Of a stretch of DNA of 64,000 bases, positions 47,693 to 57,806 are shown piece by piece. The translations under genes were made by a program, and so were the position numbers. This DNA comes from Pseudomonas sp. BN411 (lineage in GTDB: Bacteria > Pseudomonadota > Gammaproteobacteria > Pseudomonadales > Pseudomonadaceae). Below the pieces are notes generated by a model. The model did no database searches, was not told the origin of the DNA, and saw nothing but the letters and a program-made list of their open reading frames with translations. Within the stretch, counting starts at the first letter, position 1; every line of letters begins with the position of its first letter. The stretch is taken from contig NZ_SSOM01000068.1 in NCBI RefSeq assembly GCF_029871235.1, positions 62,001 to 126,000 on the forward strand. Direction: 5' to 3'.

Positions 47693-49138
47693 CTAGGACC
47701 TCTGCGCCATCGCCTCCAGGCATCTTCCCGCCGCCTGGGCGAAATGCTGGAACGCCACGAACTGCTCGTGCCTGAGCGCCCGCCCCGAAAGACGGCAATC
47801 GGCGTAGATCACCCCGATCTCGCGCTTGCCGGCCAATAGCGGCGCGATGAAGAACATCCCCTGCCCCAGCCACTCGCGCATCGGCCGCGTCACCAGATCA
47901 TTCAGGCTGTAGCTCGCCGGCACTCCCATCCACAAGGTCTCGCGGGTACGCAGCGCGTAGCTGAATAGGTTGGGATGCTCGGGCTGGCTGGCCGGCAGGG
48001 CGAATCCTTCCAGCCAGCGCTCGCTGCCCTCCCCCAACGCCCGGCGCACGGTGAAACGGCTGCGCTGGTCAGTCAGCACGGCCACCATCACCCGCTCCAG
48101 CCCAGCGCCCTGGTGCAACCCCTGGAGCAAGGTATCCAGCACCAGGTTGATATCCGCCTTGCGCGAAATCAGCATCCCCAGTTCCTGCAGGGCCTGCTGC
48201 ATGATCAGCAGGTTCGGCTGCAACTGGCGCGCCTGGCGCTGCTCCCGCTGGAGCCGGATCTGCTCAGGATCGGTATGGGGAATCAGGTGGCAGAGCTTGC
48301 TGGCGCCAAAGGTCGTCGCCACCTTGACTGCTTCATCAGCGCTGGCCAGGACCTGCTGCATGGCCTCCTCGCGACTGAGCCCGACCTGGCTGGCCAGTTG
48401 CTCCACCAGCTGAGCCATGGCCGGGGAGTCCCAGCCCTGCAGCGCCGCTTCGCTGATACGCACGCCCAGGCTCACGGCCTTCACTGCAGGGTCACCCTGG
48501 GCCGAGCCCGCGTGGGCCAGGCTCGCCAGTTCGCCCAGGTTCCAGCTGCGCACGAGACCAAGGGTCAACTGACGGAAGCTGGTACCCAGCACATCGCGCA
48601 CTGCCTGATCGGCATCGACGCCCGGCTGCGCCAGCGCGGCGGCCAGTTCGTCCGCCTGTTCGCCACCGCAGCCCCAGAACGCCAATTCGCCCAGGTTGTG
48701 CAGCAAGGCGGCGATGAACACCTCCTCCTGACTGCGCGCCAGCAGATAGCCGGCAATGTTTCGTGCCTGGACGGCGGCATGGAAGGACCGTGCAAGGAGC
48801 TCGGGAAGCTGTTCCCGAGGGCCGCGGGTCAGGAGATTGTCGATCAGACTCACCGAGAGCCCGATCAGGCGCACGTTCTCGAAGCCGATCAGGACGATGG
48901 CGCGAGAGATGGTGCGGATGGGTTCCTGGGAAGGGTTGTAGTAGACGCTGTTGGCGACCTTCAGCACCTTGGAGGTCAGGGTCGCGTCGCGCAGCAGCAC
49001 ATCAGCCAACTGCTGCACGGAAGACTTGTCCTGTTGGGCCATCTGGTGCAAGTCCTGCACCACCGCGGCCAGAGCGGGTAATTCAGCCTCATTGAGGCGG
49101 TCGATCCATGACTGCAAACCATGGCTGCGTTCACCCAA
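47693..49138 (-). CDS. HDOD-GAF signalling protein
   Basis: The 481-residue protein has an HDOD domain (~8-210; with DATLTSKVLKVANSVYYNPS and ALLHNLGELAFWG) and a C-terminal GAF domain (~315-475). HDOD proteins act in regulation, often downstream of chemotaxis or cyclic-dinucleotide signals, and usually lack phosphodiesterase activity. The TTG start at 49138 has AGAGGTG six bases upstream and begins the domain directly; the longer frame to 49390 would overlap the divergent nppA1 gene. Confidence 0.82.
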   Translation of the reverse strand: MGERSHGLQSWIDRLNEAELPALAAVVQDLHQMAQQDKSSVQQLADVLLRDATLTSKVLKVANSVYYNPSQEPIRTISRAIVLIGFENVRLIGLSVSLIDNLLTRGPREQLPELLARSFHAAVQARNIAGYLLARSQEEVFIAALLHNLGELAFWGCGGEQADELAAALAQPGVDADQAVRDVLGTSFRQLTLGLVRSWNLGELASLAHAGSAQGDPAVKAVSLGVRISEAALQGWDSPAMAQLVEQLASQVGLSREEAMQQVLASADEAVKVATTFGASKLCHLIPHTDPEQIRLQREQRQARQLQPNLLIMQQALQELGMLISRKADINLVLDTLLQGLHQGAGLERVMVAVLTDQRSRFTVRRALGEGSERWLEGFALPASQPEHPNLFSYALRTRETLWMGVPASYSLNDLVTRPMREWLGQGMFFIAPLLAGKREIGVIYADCRLSGRALRHEQFVAFQHFAQAAGRCLEAMAQRS

Positions 49139-49374
49139 GATTGGCACCTCTGCGCAAATTTCCGGATGGGGGCCAGAATGCTGGCCAGCAACCCGCAGGC
49201 TGGCCCTTTTTTCTTGCCTGTACAAGCTGTTACTGTACTTGCCAGCCGTTACCGCCGACACCTGCGGCGCGTGACTTCCAACACGATTTCGCTGGCCCGA
49301 CGCCCGCGCGATACCGCCAGCGAGGCCAGCGCCCACATGCCTGACACGATAGCCATGGATCGGACTTCCGCCTG

Positions 49375-51201
49375 ATGCGTCGCCTTGCATTCATGCTCAT
49401 CGGCCTGCTGGCTCAACCCTGTTTCGCCAGCCTTATTGAAAGTCACGGCTACGCCCAGTTCGGCACCCTGAAGTATCCGGCCAACTTCGACCACTTCGAC
49501 TGGGTCAATCCCAGTGCCCCCAAGGGTGGCACCCTGCGGGTCATGGCCTTCGGCACCTTCGACACCCTCAACCCGTATACCTTCAAGGGCACCAGCCCGG
49601 TGTCCACGCCCAATTTCCAGCAATATGGCGTGACCGAGCTGAACGAGCCGCTGATGGTGGGCACCGGCCAGTACGACCCCTCCGGCGACGAGCCGGCCTC
49701 CAGCTACGGCCTGATCGCGAAAAGTGTCGAGTACAGCGAAGACCGAAGCTGGGTGGTCTTCAACCTGCGCGAAGAAGCCAAGTTCCACGACGGCAAGCCG
49801 ATCACCGCCTATGACGTGGCCTTCTCCTACCGCACCCTGGTCAAGAATGGCCACCCGCAGTACCGCACCAGCCTGCAGGAAGTGAAGAGGGTCGACATCC
49901 TCAATCGCCACCGCATCCGCTTCGTGCTCAAGCGCGCCGGCAACCCACTGTTGATCCTGCGTCTTGGCGAGCTGCCGGTACTGCCCCAGCACTATTGGAA
50001 GGATCGCGACTTCAAGGCCACCACCTTCGAGCCACCGCTGGGCAGCGGCCCGTATCGCATCACCCAGGTCAAACCGGGGCGCAGCCTGGTGTTCGAACGG
50101 GTCAAGGACTGGTGGGGCGAACAGCTGCCAGCCAATCGCGGCAAGTACAACTTCGAGCGGGTCGAAGTGGAGTTCTACCGCGACAGCAACGTCGCCTTCG
50201 AAGCCTTCAAGGCGGGCGAGTTCGACTTCTACATCGAGCACCAGGCGAAGAACTGGGCCAACGGCTATCGTTTCCCGGCCATCGCCAGGGGTGACGTGAT
50301 CCGCGCCGAGATACCGCACCAGATCCCCACGCAGACCCAGGCGCTGTTCATGAACACCCGCCGCGCCGTGTTCGGTGACCGCAAGGTGCGCGAGGCGATG
50401 GGGCTGATGTTCGACTTCGAATGGACCAACCGCACCCTGTTCAACAACGCCTACATGCGCGCAGCCAGCTACTACCCGAACAGCGAGTTCAGCGCCGTGG
50501 GCAAGCCCGAAGGACACGAGTGGCTGCTGCTGTCGCCGCACCGCAAGGAGCTGCCGGAAGCGCTCTTCACCCAGCCGTTCCAGGTGCCTACCACCGAAGG
50601 TCGCGGCATCCCGCGGGAAACCCTTCGCCGCGCCCTCGGTCTATTGGCGGAAGCCGGCTGGAAGTTGTCCGGCCAGCGGCTACTGAACGATCGCGGCCAA
50701 CCGCTGCGATTCGAAATCCTGCTGGTCAACCCGAACCTTGAACGCATCCTCCAGCCCTATCGCGAAAACCTCGCCAGCATCGGCATCGACGTCAGCCTGC
50801 GCACGGTGGACCGCGCCCAGTACAAGCAGCGCCTGGACCACTTCGACTACGACATGATCCTGATGACCCTGCCCCAAACCCTGAGCCCCGGCCTGGAGCA
50901 GTACCTGTACTTCCACTCAAGCCAGGTGGGCGTGAAAGGCAGCAAGAACTACGCGGGCGTCGCCAATCCGGTGGCCGACGAACTGATCGACAAGCTTCTC
51001 GGCGCCCAGAGCCGCGACGAGCAGCTGGCCGCCGCGCGCGCCCTCGACCGCACCCTGCTCTGGGAGCACTACAGCATCCCCAACTGGTACATCAACTATC
51101 ACCGCCTGGCGTACCGCAACCGGTTCGCCTTCGTCACCACGCCGCCCTACACCCTGGGCCTGCGTGCCTGGTGGCTGAAGCCCACGGAGAACGCCCGATG
51201 A
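49375..51201 (+). CDS. nppA1: NppA1, peptide/nucleoside-antibiotic ABC substrate-binding protein
   Basis: The 608-residue family 5 (SBP_bac_5) binding protein has a signal peptide (~1-19, ending CFAS). It has the N-terminal FNHFDWVNPSAPKGGTLRV-like segment and a YLYFHSSQ segment typical of the YejA/NppA group. It is the first of two adjacent paralogous binding genes before two permeases and an ATPase. In P. aeruginosa this system imports peptidyl nucleoside antibiotics such as pacidamycin and blasticidin S. Its stop overlaps the nppA2 start. Confidence 0.9.
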   Translation: MRRLAFMLIGLLAQPCFASLIESHGYAQFGTLKYPANFDHFDWVNPSAPKGGTLRVMAFGTFDTLNPYTFKGTSPVSTPNFQQYGVTELNEPLMVGTGQYDPSGDEPASSYGLIAKSVEYSEDRSWVVFNLREEAKFHDGKPITAYDVAFSYRTLVKNGHPQYRTSLQEVKRVDILNRHRIRFVLKRAGNPLLILRLGELPVLPQHYWKDRDFKATTFEPPLGSGPYRITQVKPGRSLVFERVKDWWGEQLPANRGKYNFERVEVEFYRDSNVAFEAFKAGEFDFYIEHQAKNWANGYRFPAIARGDVIRAEIPHQIPTQTQALFMNTRRAVFGDRKVREAMGLMFDFEWTNRTLFNNAYMRAASYYPNSEFSAVGKPEGHEWLLLSPHRKELPEALFTQPFQVPTTEGRGIPRETLRRALGLLAEAGWKLSGQRLLNDRGQPLRFEILLVNPNLERILQPYRENLASIGIDVSLRTVDRAQYKQRLDHFDYDMILMTLPQTLSPGLEQYLYFHSSQVGVKGSKNYAGVANPVADELIDKLLGAQSRDEQLAAARALDRTLLWEHYSIPNWYINYHRLAYRNRFAFVTTPPYTLGLRAWWLKPTENAR

Positions 51202-53045
51202 GCAAAACGCTGCGCACCCGCTGCCTTCAAGGCTGCGGCGCCCTGCTGCTGTCACTGGCCGGACTCGCCATCGCCGAGCCCAAATACGCCATCACCCTGT
51301 ACGACGAACCCGCCAAGTACCCGGTCGACTTCAAGCACTTCTCCTGGGTCAACCCGGACGCCCCCAAAGGCGGCGTGCTGCGTCTATCCGGCGTCGGCGG
51401 CTTCGACAGCCTCAACCCCTTCATTCCACGCGGCAACTCGGCGGACCAGCTCGGCCTGATCTATGACAGCCTGACCTTCCACTCCCCCGACGAACCTTTC
51501 ACCGAATACGGCCTGCTGGCGGAGAAGATCGAGAAGGCGCCGGACAACAGCTACGTGCGCTTCTACCTGAACCCCAACGCGCGCTTCAACGACGGCCAGC
51601 CGGTGACCGCCGAAGACGTGGTCTTCACCTTCAATACCCTGGTCGAGCACGGCGACCCGATGTACCGCCACTACTACGCGGACGTGGCCAAGGTGGAGGC
51701 GGAGGACAAGCAGCGCGTGCGCTTCGACTTCAAGCATTCGGGCAACCGCGAGCTGCCTCTGATCCTCGGTCAGATCCAGGTGCTGCCCAAGCACTACTGG
51801 GACGGCCGCGACTTCGGCAAGACGGGCCTGGAGCCGCCGGTGGGCAGCGGTCCCTACCGCATCACCAAGGTGGATGCCGGCCGCTCGATCCGCTACGAGC
51901 GGGTCAAGGACTGGTGGGCCAAGGACCTGCCGGTGACCCGCGGCTACTACAACTTCGACGCCATCACGGTGGATTACTACCGCGACACGTCAGTTGCCCT
52001 GGAGGCCTTCAAGGCCGGGCAGTTCGACTTCAACCTGGAGTACTCCGCCAAGGACTGGGCCACCGGATACGACAGCCCTGCCCTGCGCGCCGGTAAGATC
52101 GTCAAGGAAGCCATTCCGAACCATAACCCCACCGGCATGCAGGGCTTCGCCTTCAATATTCGCCGGCCGGTGTTCCAGGATCGTCGCGTGCGCGAGGCCA
52201 TCGCCCTGCTGTTCGACTTCGAATGGGCCAACAAGCAGCTGTTCTTCAGCTCCTACAAGCGCACCAGCAGCTACTTCGAGAACTCGGAGATGGCCGCCCA
52301 CGAGATGCCTGATGCCGATGAGCTGAAGATTCTCGAACCGCTGAAGGGCCAGGTGCCGGACGAGGTATTCACCCAGGTGTTCCAGCCGCCGGTCAGCGAT
52401 GGCAGCGGCATCATCCGCGATCAGAAACGCCGCGCCTACCAACTGCTCATGGAAGCCGGCTACAAGATCGAGAATGACAAGATGGTCGGCCCGGACGGCA
52501 AGTCGCTGTCTTTCGAGATCATGATCGCCCAGGCCAACCTGGAGCGGGTGATCCTGCCGTTCAAGCGCAACCTGGCGGAACTGGGCATCGACCTGCAGAT
52601 CCGCCGCGTGGATGTTTCCCAGTACATCAACCGCCTGCGTTCCCGCGATTTCGACATGATCCCGGCCACCTGGGGCCAATCCAACTCGCCGGGCAACGAG
52701 CAGATGGAGTTCTGGCACTCGCGCAGCGCCGACAGCGCCGGCAGCCGCAACTTCATTGGCCTGCGCGACCCGGCCATCGACAAACTGGTGGAAGGCCTGA
52801 TCCGCGCCGACTCGCGCCAGAATCTGGTTGAACACGCCCGCGCCCTTGACCGGGTGCTGCTGTGGGGTCACTACGTGGTGCCCAACTACTACGTGGACAC
52901 CTACCGCGTGGCCTACTGGAAGCAGTTCCAGCGCCCGCAGCACACGCCGCTCTACGACTTCGGCCTGATGACCTGGTGGCAGGTACCGGGCACGGAAGCT
53001 GCAAGCCAGCCCGAGCAACCCACTTCCGCGCCGGATGCCCAGTAA
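51198..53045 (+). CDS. nppA2: NppA2, second ABC substrate-binding protein
   Basis: The 615-residue paralogue of the preceding gene shares HFSWVNPDAPKGGVLRLSG, KDWWAK and QLLMEAGYKI segments with it. The signal peptide (~1-26) ends SLAGLAIA. It starts at the ATGA overlap (51198), so translation is coupled to nppA1. Having two tandem receptors suggests different ligand ranges for one transporter. It ends exactly one codon before the nppB start. Confidence 0.9.
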   Translation: MSKTLRTRCLQGCGALLLSLAGLAIAEPKYAITLYDEPAKYPVDFKHFSWVNPDAPKGGVLRLSGVGGFDSLNPFIPRGNSADQLGLIYDSLTFHSPDEPFTEYGLLAEKIEKAPDNSYVRFYLNPNARFNDGQPVTAEDVVFTFNTLVEHGDPMYRHYYADVAKVEAEDKQRVRFDFKHSGNRELPLILGQIQVLPKHYWDGRDFGKTGLEPPVGSGPYRITKVDAGRSIRYERVKDWWAKDLPVTRGYYNFDAITVDYYRDTSVALEAFKAGQFDFNLEYSAKDWATGYDSPALRAGKIVKEAIPNHNPTGMQGFAFNIRRPVFQDRRVREAIALLFDFEWANKQLFFSSYKRTSSYFENSEMAAHEMPDADELKILEPLKGQVPDEVFTQVFQPPVSDGSGIIRDQKRRAYQLLMEAGYKIENDKMVGPDGKSLSFEIMIAQANLERVILPFKRNLAELGIDLQIRRVDVSQYINRLRSRDFDMIPATWGQSNSPGNEQMEFWHSRSADSAGSRNFIGLRDPAIDKLVEGLIRADSRQNLVEHARALDRVLLWGHYVVPNYYVDTYRVAYWKQFQRPQHTPLYDFGLMTWWQVPGTEAASQPEQPTSAPDAQ

Positions 53046-54131
53046 ATGCTCGCCTACATATTGCGCCGACTGCTGCTGATCATTCCCACCCTGTTCGGCA
53101 TCCTGCTGATCAACTTCATCATCATCCAGGCCGCCCCCGGCGGCCCAGTAGAGCAGATGATCGCCAAGCTGGAGGGCTTCGACGCCGCAGCGGGCGGCGC
53201 CACCGGGCGGATTTCCGGCGGCGGCTCGGAGGTGGCTACCGCGGGCTCCAATTACCGTGGAGCGCAGGGGCTGGACCCGGAGCTGGTGGCGGAAATCGAG
53301 AAGATGTACGGATTCGACAAGCCGCCCCATGAACGCTTCTGGCTGATGATCACCAACTACGCAAAGCTCGATTTCGGAAACAGTTTCTTCCGCGACGCCA
53401 AGGTCACCGACCTGATCGCCGAAAAGCTCCCGGTATCCATCTCCCTCGGACTCTGGAGCACCCTGATCATGTATCTGGTGTCCATCCCGCTAGGGATCGC
53501 CAAGGCGGTGCGCCATGGCAGTGCCTTCGACGTCTGGAGCAGCACGGCGATCATCGTCGGCTACGCGATCCCGGCCTTCCTCTTCGCCATCCTGCTGATC
53601 GTGCTGTTCGCCGGCGGCAGCTACTTCGACTGGTTCCCCCTGCGCGGCCTGACCTCGAACAACTTCGACGAGCTGAGCTTCACCGGCAAGATCCTCGACT
53701 ACTTCTGGCACCTGGCCCTGCCGGTGACCGCCCTGGTGATCGGCAACTTCGCCACCCTCACCTTGCTGACCAAGAACAGCTTCCTCGACGAGATCAACAA
53801 GCAGTACGTGATCACCGCCCGTGCCAAGGGCCTTTCGGAGCGTCGCGTGCTCTACGGCCACATATTCCGCAATGCGATGCTGATCATCATCGCCGGCTTC
53901 CCCTCCGCCTTCATCGGCATCTTCTTCACCGGCTCCCTGTTGATCGAGGCGATCTTTTCTCTCGACGGGATGGGCCTGATGAGCTTCGAGTCCGCCCTGA
54001 ACCGTGACTATCCGGTGGTGTTCGGCACCCTCTTCATCTTCACCCTGCTTGGACTGGTCGTGAAACTGATAAGCGATCTCACCTATACCCTGGTCGATCC
54101 GCGTATCGACTTCGAAAGCCGGGAGGGCTGA
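53046..54131 (+). CDS. nppB: NppB, ABC transporter permease
   Basis: The 361-residue DppB-type permease has a first helix (~8-28) followed by a ~70-residue periplasmic insert. It then has about five helices and the EAA loop [20 protein letters not shown] (~257-276). The insert contains a Gly/Ser-rich stretch typical of the YejB/NppB branch. Its ATG directly follows the nppA2 stop, and nppC begins two bases after its own stop. Confidence 0.92.
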   Translation: MLAYILRRLLLIIPTLFGILLINFIIIQAAPGGPVEQMIAKLEGFDAAAGGATGRISGGGSEVATAGSNYRGAQGLDPELVAEIEKMYGFDKPPHERFWLMITNYAKLDFGNSFFRDAKVTDLIAEKLPVSISLGLWSTLIMYLVSIPLGIAKAVRHGSAFDVWSSTAIIVGYAIPAFLFAILLIVLFAGGSYFDWFPLRGLTSNNFDELSFTGKILDYFWHLALPVTALVIGNFATLTLLTKNSFLDEINKQYVITARAKGLSERRVLYGHIFRNAMLIIIAGFPSAFIGIFFTGSLLIEAIFSLDGMGLMSFESALNRDYPVVFGTLFIFTLLGLVVKLISDLTYTLVDPRIDFESREG

Positions 54132-54133
54132 GC

Positions 54134-55153
54134 ATGGCACTCTCCCCCATCAACCAGCGGCGCTTCGAGCGCTTCAAGGCCCACAAGCGCGGCTGGTGGT
54201 CGCTCTGGCTGTTCCTGGTGCTATTCATCTTCAGCTTGGGCGCCGAGCTGATTGCCAATGACAAGCCACTGGCAGTGAACTACGACGGCCAGTGGTACTT
54301 TCCCATTCTCAAGCGCTACCCGGAAACCGCCTTCGGCGGCGAGTTCCCTCTGGAGGCCAATTACAAGACGCCCTACATCCGTGACCTGATCGAATCCAAG
54401 GGCGGCAGCATGATCTGGCCACCCATCCCGTTCAGCTACGACACCATCAACTACGAACTCAAGGTGCCCGCCCCCGCCCCGCCTTCAGCGGACAACTGGC
54501 TGGGCACCGACGACCAGGGCCGCGACGTACTGGCACGCGTAATCTATGGCTTCCGTATCTCGGTGCTGTTCGCCCTGACCCTGACCCTGCTGAGCTCCAT
54601 CATCGGCGTGATCGCCGGCGCCCTGCAGGGCTTCTACGGCGGCTGGGTGGACCTGGCCGGGCAGCGCTTCCTGGAAATCTGGTCCGGCCTGCCGGTGCTC
54701 TACCTGCTGATCATCCTCGCCAGCTTCGTGCAACCGGACTTCTGGTGGCTGCTGGGCATCATGCTGCTGTTTTCCTGGATGAGCCTGGTGGACGTAGTGC
54801 GCGCCGAATTCCTTCGCGGCCGCAACCTGGAGTACGTGCGCGCCGCCCGCGCGCTGGGCATGCAGAACATTGCCATCATGTTCCGCCACATCCTGCCTAA
54901 CGCCATGGTGTCCACCATGACCTTCATGCCGTTCATCCTCACCGGCGCCATCGGCACCCTCACTGCGCTGGACTTCCTCGGCTTCGGCCTGCCGCCGGGG
55001 GCTCCGTCCCTCGGCGAGCTGGTGGCCCAGGGCAAGTCCAACCTGCAGGCACCCTGGCTGGGCATCTCCGCCTTCCTGGTGCTGGCGGCCATGTTGAGCC
55101 TGTTGGTGTTCATCGGCGAAGCCGCGCGCGATGCCTTCGACCCGAGGAAGTGA
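54134..55153 (+). CDS. nppC: NppC, ABC transporter permease
   Basis: The 339-residue DppC-type permease has one N-terminal helix (~20-40), then a periplasmic segment up to ~115. About five helices follow, with the EAA loop YVRAARALGMQNIAIMFRHI (~235-254). GTDDQGRDVLARVIYGFRIS (~118-137) is the entry to the core domain. It pairs with NppB to form the channel. nppD begins one base after it. Confidence 0.92.
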   Translation: MALSPINQRRFERFKAHKRGWWSLWLFLVLFIFSLGAELIANDKPLAVNYDGQWYFPILKRYPETAFGGEFPLEANYKTPYIRDLIESKGGSMIWPPIPFSYDTINYELKVPAPAPPSADNWLGTDDQGRDVLARVIYGFRISVLFALTLTLLSSIIGVIAGALQGFYGGWVDLAGQRFLEIWSGLPVLYLLIILASFVQPDFWWLLGIMLLFSWMSLVDVVRAEFLRGRNLEYVRAARALGMQNIAIMFRHILPNAMVSTMTFMPFILTGAIGTLTALDFLGFGLPPGAPSLGELVAQGKSNLQAPWLGISAFLVLAAMLSLLVFIGEAARDAFDPRK

Positions 55154-55154
55154 G

Positions 55155-56762
55155 ATGAGCGAGAACCTGATTGAAATCCGCGACCTCTCCGTCGAGTTCG
55201 TCGCAGGCGGGAAGGCCCAGCGCGTGGTCGAAGGCGTCAGCTTCGACATCCGTAAAGGCGAAACTCTCGCGCTCGTGGGCGAAAGCGGCTCCGGCAAGTC
55301 GGTGACGGCGCACTCCATCCTGCGACTGCTGCCTTACCCGCTCGCCCGCCACCCGAGCGGCAGCATCAACTATTCAGGCAAGGACCTGCTGAAGCTGCCC
55401 GAAGCCAAGCTGCGCGGCATTCGCGGCAACCGTATCGCCATGGTCTTCCAGGAGCCCATGACCTCGCTGAATCCGCTGCACAGCATCGAGAAGCAGATCA
55501 ACGAGGTGCTCGCCCTGCACAAGGGCCTGACCGGCAAGGCCGCCACCAAGCGCACCCTGGAGCTGCTGGAACTGGTCGGCATTCCTGAACCGCATAAGCG
55601 GCTGAAGGCCTTTCCCCACGAGCTTTCCGGCGGACAGCGGCAACGGGTGATGATCGCCATGGCGCTGGCCAACGAGCCGGAACTGCTGATCGCTGACGAA
55701 CCCACCACGGCGCTGGACGTCACCGTGCAGCTGAAAATCCTCGAGCTGCTCAAGGAATTGCAGGCTCGCCTGGGCATGGCGCTGCTGCTGATCAGCCACG
55801 ACCTGAACCTGGTTCGGCGAATTGCGCATCGCGTATGTGTCATGCAGCGCGGTTGCATCGTCGAACAAGCGTCGTGTGATGAGCTGTTCCACGCACCGCA
55901 GCATCCCTACACCCGGGAACTGCTCGGCGCCGAGCCTTCGGGCCGGCCGGCGGAGAACCCCGAGGGGGCGCCACTGCTGGAGGTCGAAGACCTGCGCGTG
56001 TGGTTCCCGATCAAGAAGGGGCTGCTGCGGCGTACCGTGGATCACGTCAAGGCCGTGGACGGCGTCAATTTCAGCCTGCTGCAGGGCCAGACCCTGGGAA
56101 TCGTGGGCGAAAGCGGCTCCGGCAAGTCCACACTGGGCCTGGCGATCCTTCGGCTGCTGGGCAGTCGTGGCGGTATCCGCTTCCAGGGTGAGTCCCTGGA
56201 TGGACTGTCGCAGGGTGAAGTGCGGCCGTTCCGGCGGCAGATGCAGGTGGTCTTCCAGGACCCCTTCGGCAGTCTCAGCCCGCGCATGTGCGTGGGCGAC
56301 ATTGTCGGCGAGGGCTTGCGGATCCACCGCATCGGCACCGAGGCGGAGCGGGAACAGGCCATTATCGACGCGCTCCTGGAGGTAGGACTGGACCCGGAAA
56401 CCCGGCACCGCTACCCCCACGAGTTTTCCGGCGGGCAGCGGCAGCGGATTGCCATTGCCCGGGCATTGGTGCTGAAACCGGCACTGATCCTGCTGGACGA
56501 GCCCACCTCGGCGCTCGACCGGACGGTTCAGCGCCAGGTAGTGGAGTTATTGCGCAGGCTACAGACCAAGTACGACCTGACCTACCTGTTCATCAGCCAT
56601 GATCTGGCGGTGGTCCGGGCACTGAGTCACCAGTTGATGGTGATCAAGCACGGGCAGGTGGTCGAACAGGGTCCGGCCGATGCCATCTTCGCCGCCCCGC
56701 AGCACAGCTATACGAAGCAGTTGCTGGAAGCCGCATTCCTGGCTCCGGGAACTGCCCATTAA
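55155..56762 (+). CDS. nppD: NppD, duplicated ABC transporter ATPase
   Basis: One 535-residue chain carries two ATPase domains, ~1-260 and ~280-530. Each has Walker A GESGSGKS, signature SGGQRQR and Walker B (LLIADEPTTALD; LILLDEPTSALD). This DppDF-type fusion is the norm for the Yej/Npp group. AGGAAGTGAG precedes ATG 55155, favouring it over the frame from 55131. fabI follows after 20 bases and may share the transcript. Confidence 0.93.
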   Translation: MSENLIEIRDLSVEFVAGGKAQRVVEGVSFDIRKGETLALVGESGSGKSVTAHSILRLLPYPLARHPSGSINYSGKDLLKLPEAKLRGIRGNRIAMVFQEPMTSLNPLHSIEKQINEVLALHKGLTGKAATKRTLELLELVGIPEPHKRLKAFPHELSGGQRQRVMIAMALANEPELLIADEPTTALDVTVQLKILELLKELQARLGMALLLISHDLNLVRRIAHRVCVMQRGCIVEQASCDELFHAPQHPYTRELLGAEPSGRPAENPEGAPLLEVEDLRVWFPIKKGLLRRTVDHVKAVDGVNFSLLQGQTLGIVGESGSGKSTLGLAILRLLGSRGGIRFQGESLDGLSQGEVRPFRRQMQVVFQDPFGSLSPRMCVGDIVGEGLRIHRIGTEAEREQAIIDALLEVGLDPETRHRYPHEFSGGQRQRIAIARALVLKPALILLDEPTSALDRTVQRQVVELLRRLQTKYDLTYLFISHDLAVVRALSHQLMVIKHGQVVEQGPADAIFAAPQHSYTKQLLEAAFLAPGTAH

Positions 56763-56782
56763 CCAGAAGAGGATGAAAGCAC

Positions 56783-57577
56783 ATGGGTTTTCTCGCCGGT
56801 AAGCGCGTACTGATCGTTGGTGTAGCCAGCAAACTGTCCATCGCATCGGGCATCGCTGCAGCCATGCACCGCGAAGGCGCCGAGCTCGCCTTCACCTATC
56901 AGAACGAAAAACTGAAAGGCCGCGTGGAAGAGTTCGCCGAAGGCTGGGGTTCCAGCGCCGAACTCTGCTTCCCCTGTGACGTGGCCAAGGACGAAGAAAT
57001 CGTCGCGGTCTTCGAAGCCCTGAGCAAGAAGTGGGATGGCCTGGACTGCATCGTGCACTCCGTTGGCTTCGCCCCGGGTGACCAACTGGACGGCGACTTC
57101 ACCGAAGTCACCACCCGTGACGGCTTCCGCATCGCCCACGACATCAGCGCGTATAGCTTCGTTGCCCTGGCCAAGGCCGGTCGCGAACTGATGAAGGGCC
57201 GCAACGGCAGCCTGCTGACCCTGTCCTACCTGGGCGCCGAGCGCACCATGCCGAACTACAACGTCATGGGCATGGCCAAGGCCAGCCTGGAAGCCGGCGT
57301 CCGTTACCTGGCCGGCAGCCTCGGCCCGGAAGGCACCCGCGTCAACGCCATCTCCGCCGGTCCGATCCGCACCCTGGCCGCTTCCGGCATCAAGAGCTTC
57401 CGCAAGATGCTCGCTGCCAACGAGAAGCAGACCCCGCTGCGCCGCAACGTGACCATCGAAGAAGTCGGCAACGCCGGCGCCTTCCTCTGCTCCGACCTGG
57501 CCTCGGGCATCAGCGGCGAAATCATGTACGTCGACGGTGGCTTCAACACCACCGCCATGGGCAATATCGAAGACTGA
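56783..57577 (+). CDS. fabI: Enoyl-[acyl-carrier-protein] reductase (NADH)
   Basis: The 264-residue FabI has [20 protein letters not shown] (nucleotide loop), and the catalytic Y-x6-K in YNVMGMAK (~155-162). [20 protein letters not shown] near the end is also family-typical. It carries out the last step of each fatty-acid elongation cycle and is the triclosan target. It lies 20 bases after nppD and before a strong terminator. Confidence 0.96.
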   Translation: MGFLAGKRVLIVGVASKLSIASGIAAAMHREGAELAFTYQNEKLKGRVEEFAEGWGSSAELCFPCDVAKDEEIVAVFEALSKKWDGLDCIVHSVGFAPGDQLDGDFTEVTTRDGFRIAHDISAYSFVALAKAGRELMKGRNGSLLTLSYLGAERTMPNYNVMGMAKASLEAGVRYLAGSLGPEGTRVNAISAGPIRTLAASGIKSFRKMLAANEKQTPLRRNVTIEEVGNAGAFLCSDLASGISGEIMYVDGGFNTTAMGNIED

Positions 57578-57591
57578 TAGTCGCCCTGACG

Positions 57592-57620
57592 AAAAAGCCC
57601 GCACTCGTGCGGGCTTTTTT
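57592..57620 (+). terminator. Terminator of the npp-fabI unit
   Basis: AGCCCGCAC/GTGCGGGCT stem flanked by A and T6, 14 bases after the fabI stop. Confidence 0.95.
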
Positions 57621-57665
57621 GTGGGTGAAAGAGGGTCAGCTGCCTCCCCCCAAGTCGTACAGTCC

Positions 57666-57708
57666 CGCAGGGTGGGCTTCAGTGCCGTAGGGTGGGCTTC
57701 AGCCCACC
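57666..57708. repeat. GTAGGGTGGGCTTCAG tandem/palindromic repeat
   Basis: CGCAGGGTGGGCTTCAGTGC is followed at once by a near copy CGTAGGGTGGGCTTCAG, which continues into the perfect hairpin GGTGGGCTTCAGCCCACC (57691-57708). It lies between the two convergent terminators. Confidence 0.75.
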
Positions 57709-57764
57709 ATCCCAGGTCAGCGCGGACTGTCCCCTTACCGAGACCACCGCAAAAGGTGAGGACC

Positions 57765-57794
57765 AAAAAAAGGCCGCATAAGCGGCCTTTTTCT
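57765..57794 (-). terminator. ppiD intrinsic terminator
   Basis: The stem AAGGCCGC/GCGGCCTT with loop ATAA is flanked by A and T runs. On the minus strand it follows the ppiD stop by about 12 bases. Confidence 0.93.
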
Positions 57795-57806
57795 TCAGCG
57801 AGTCGA

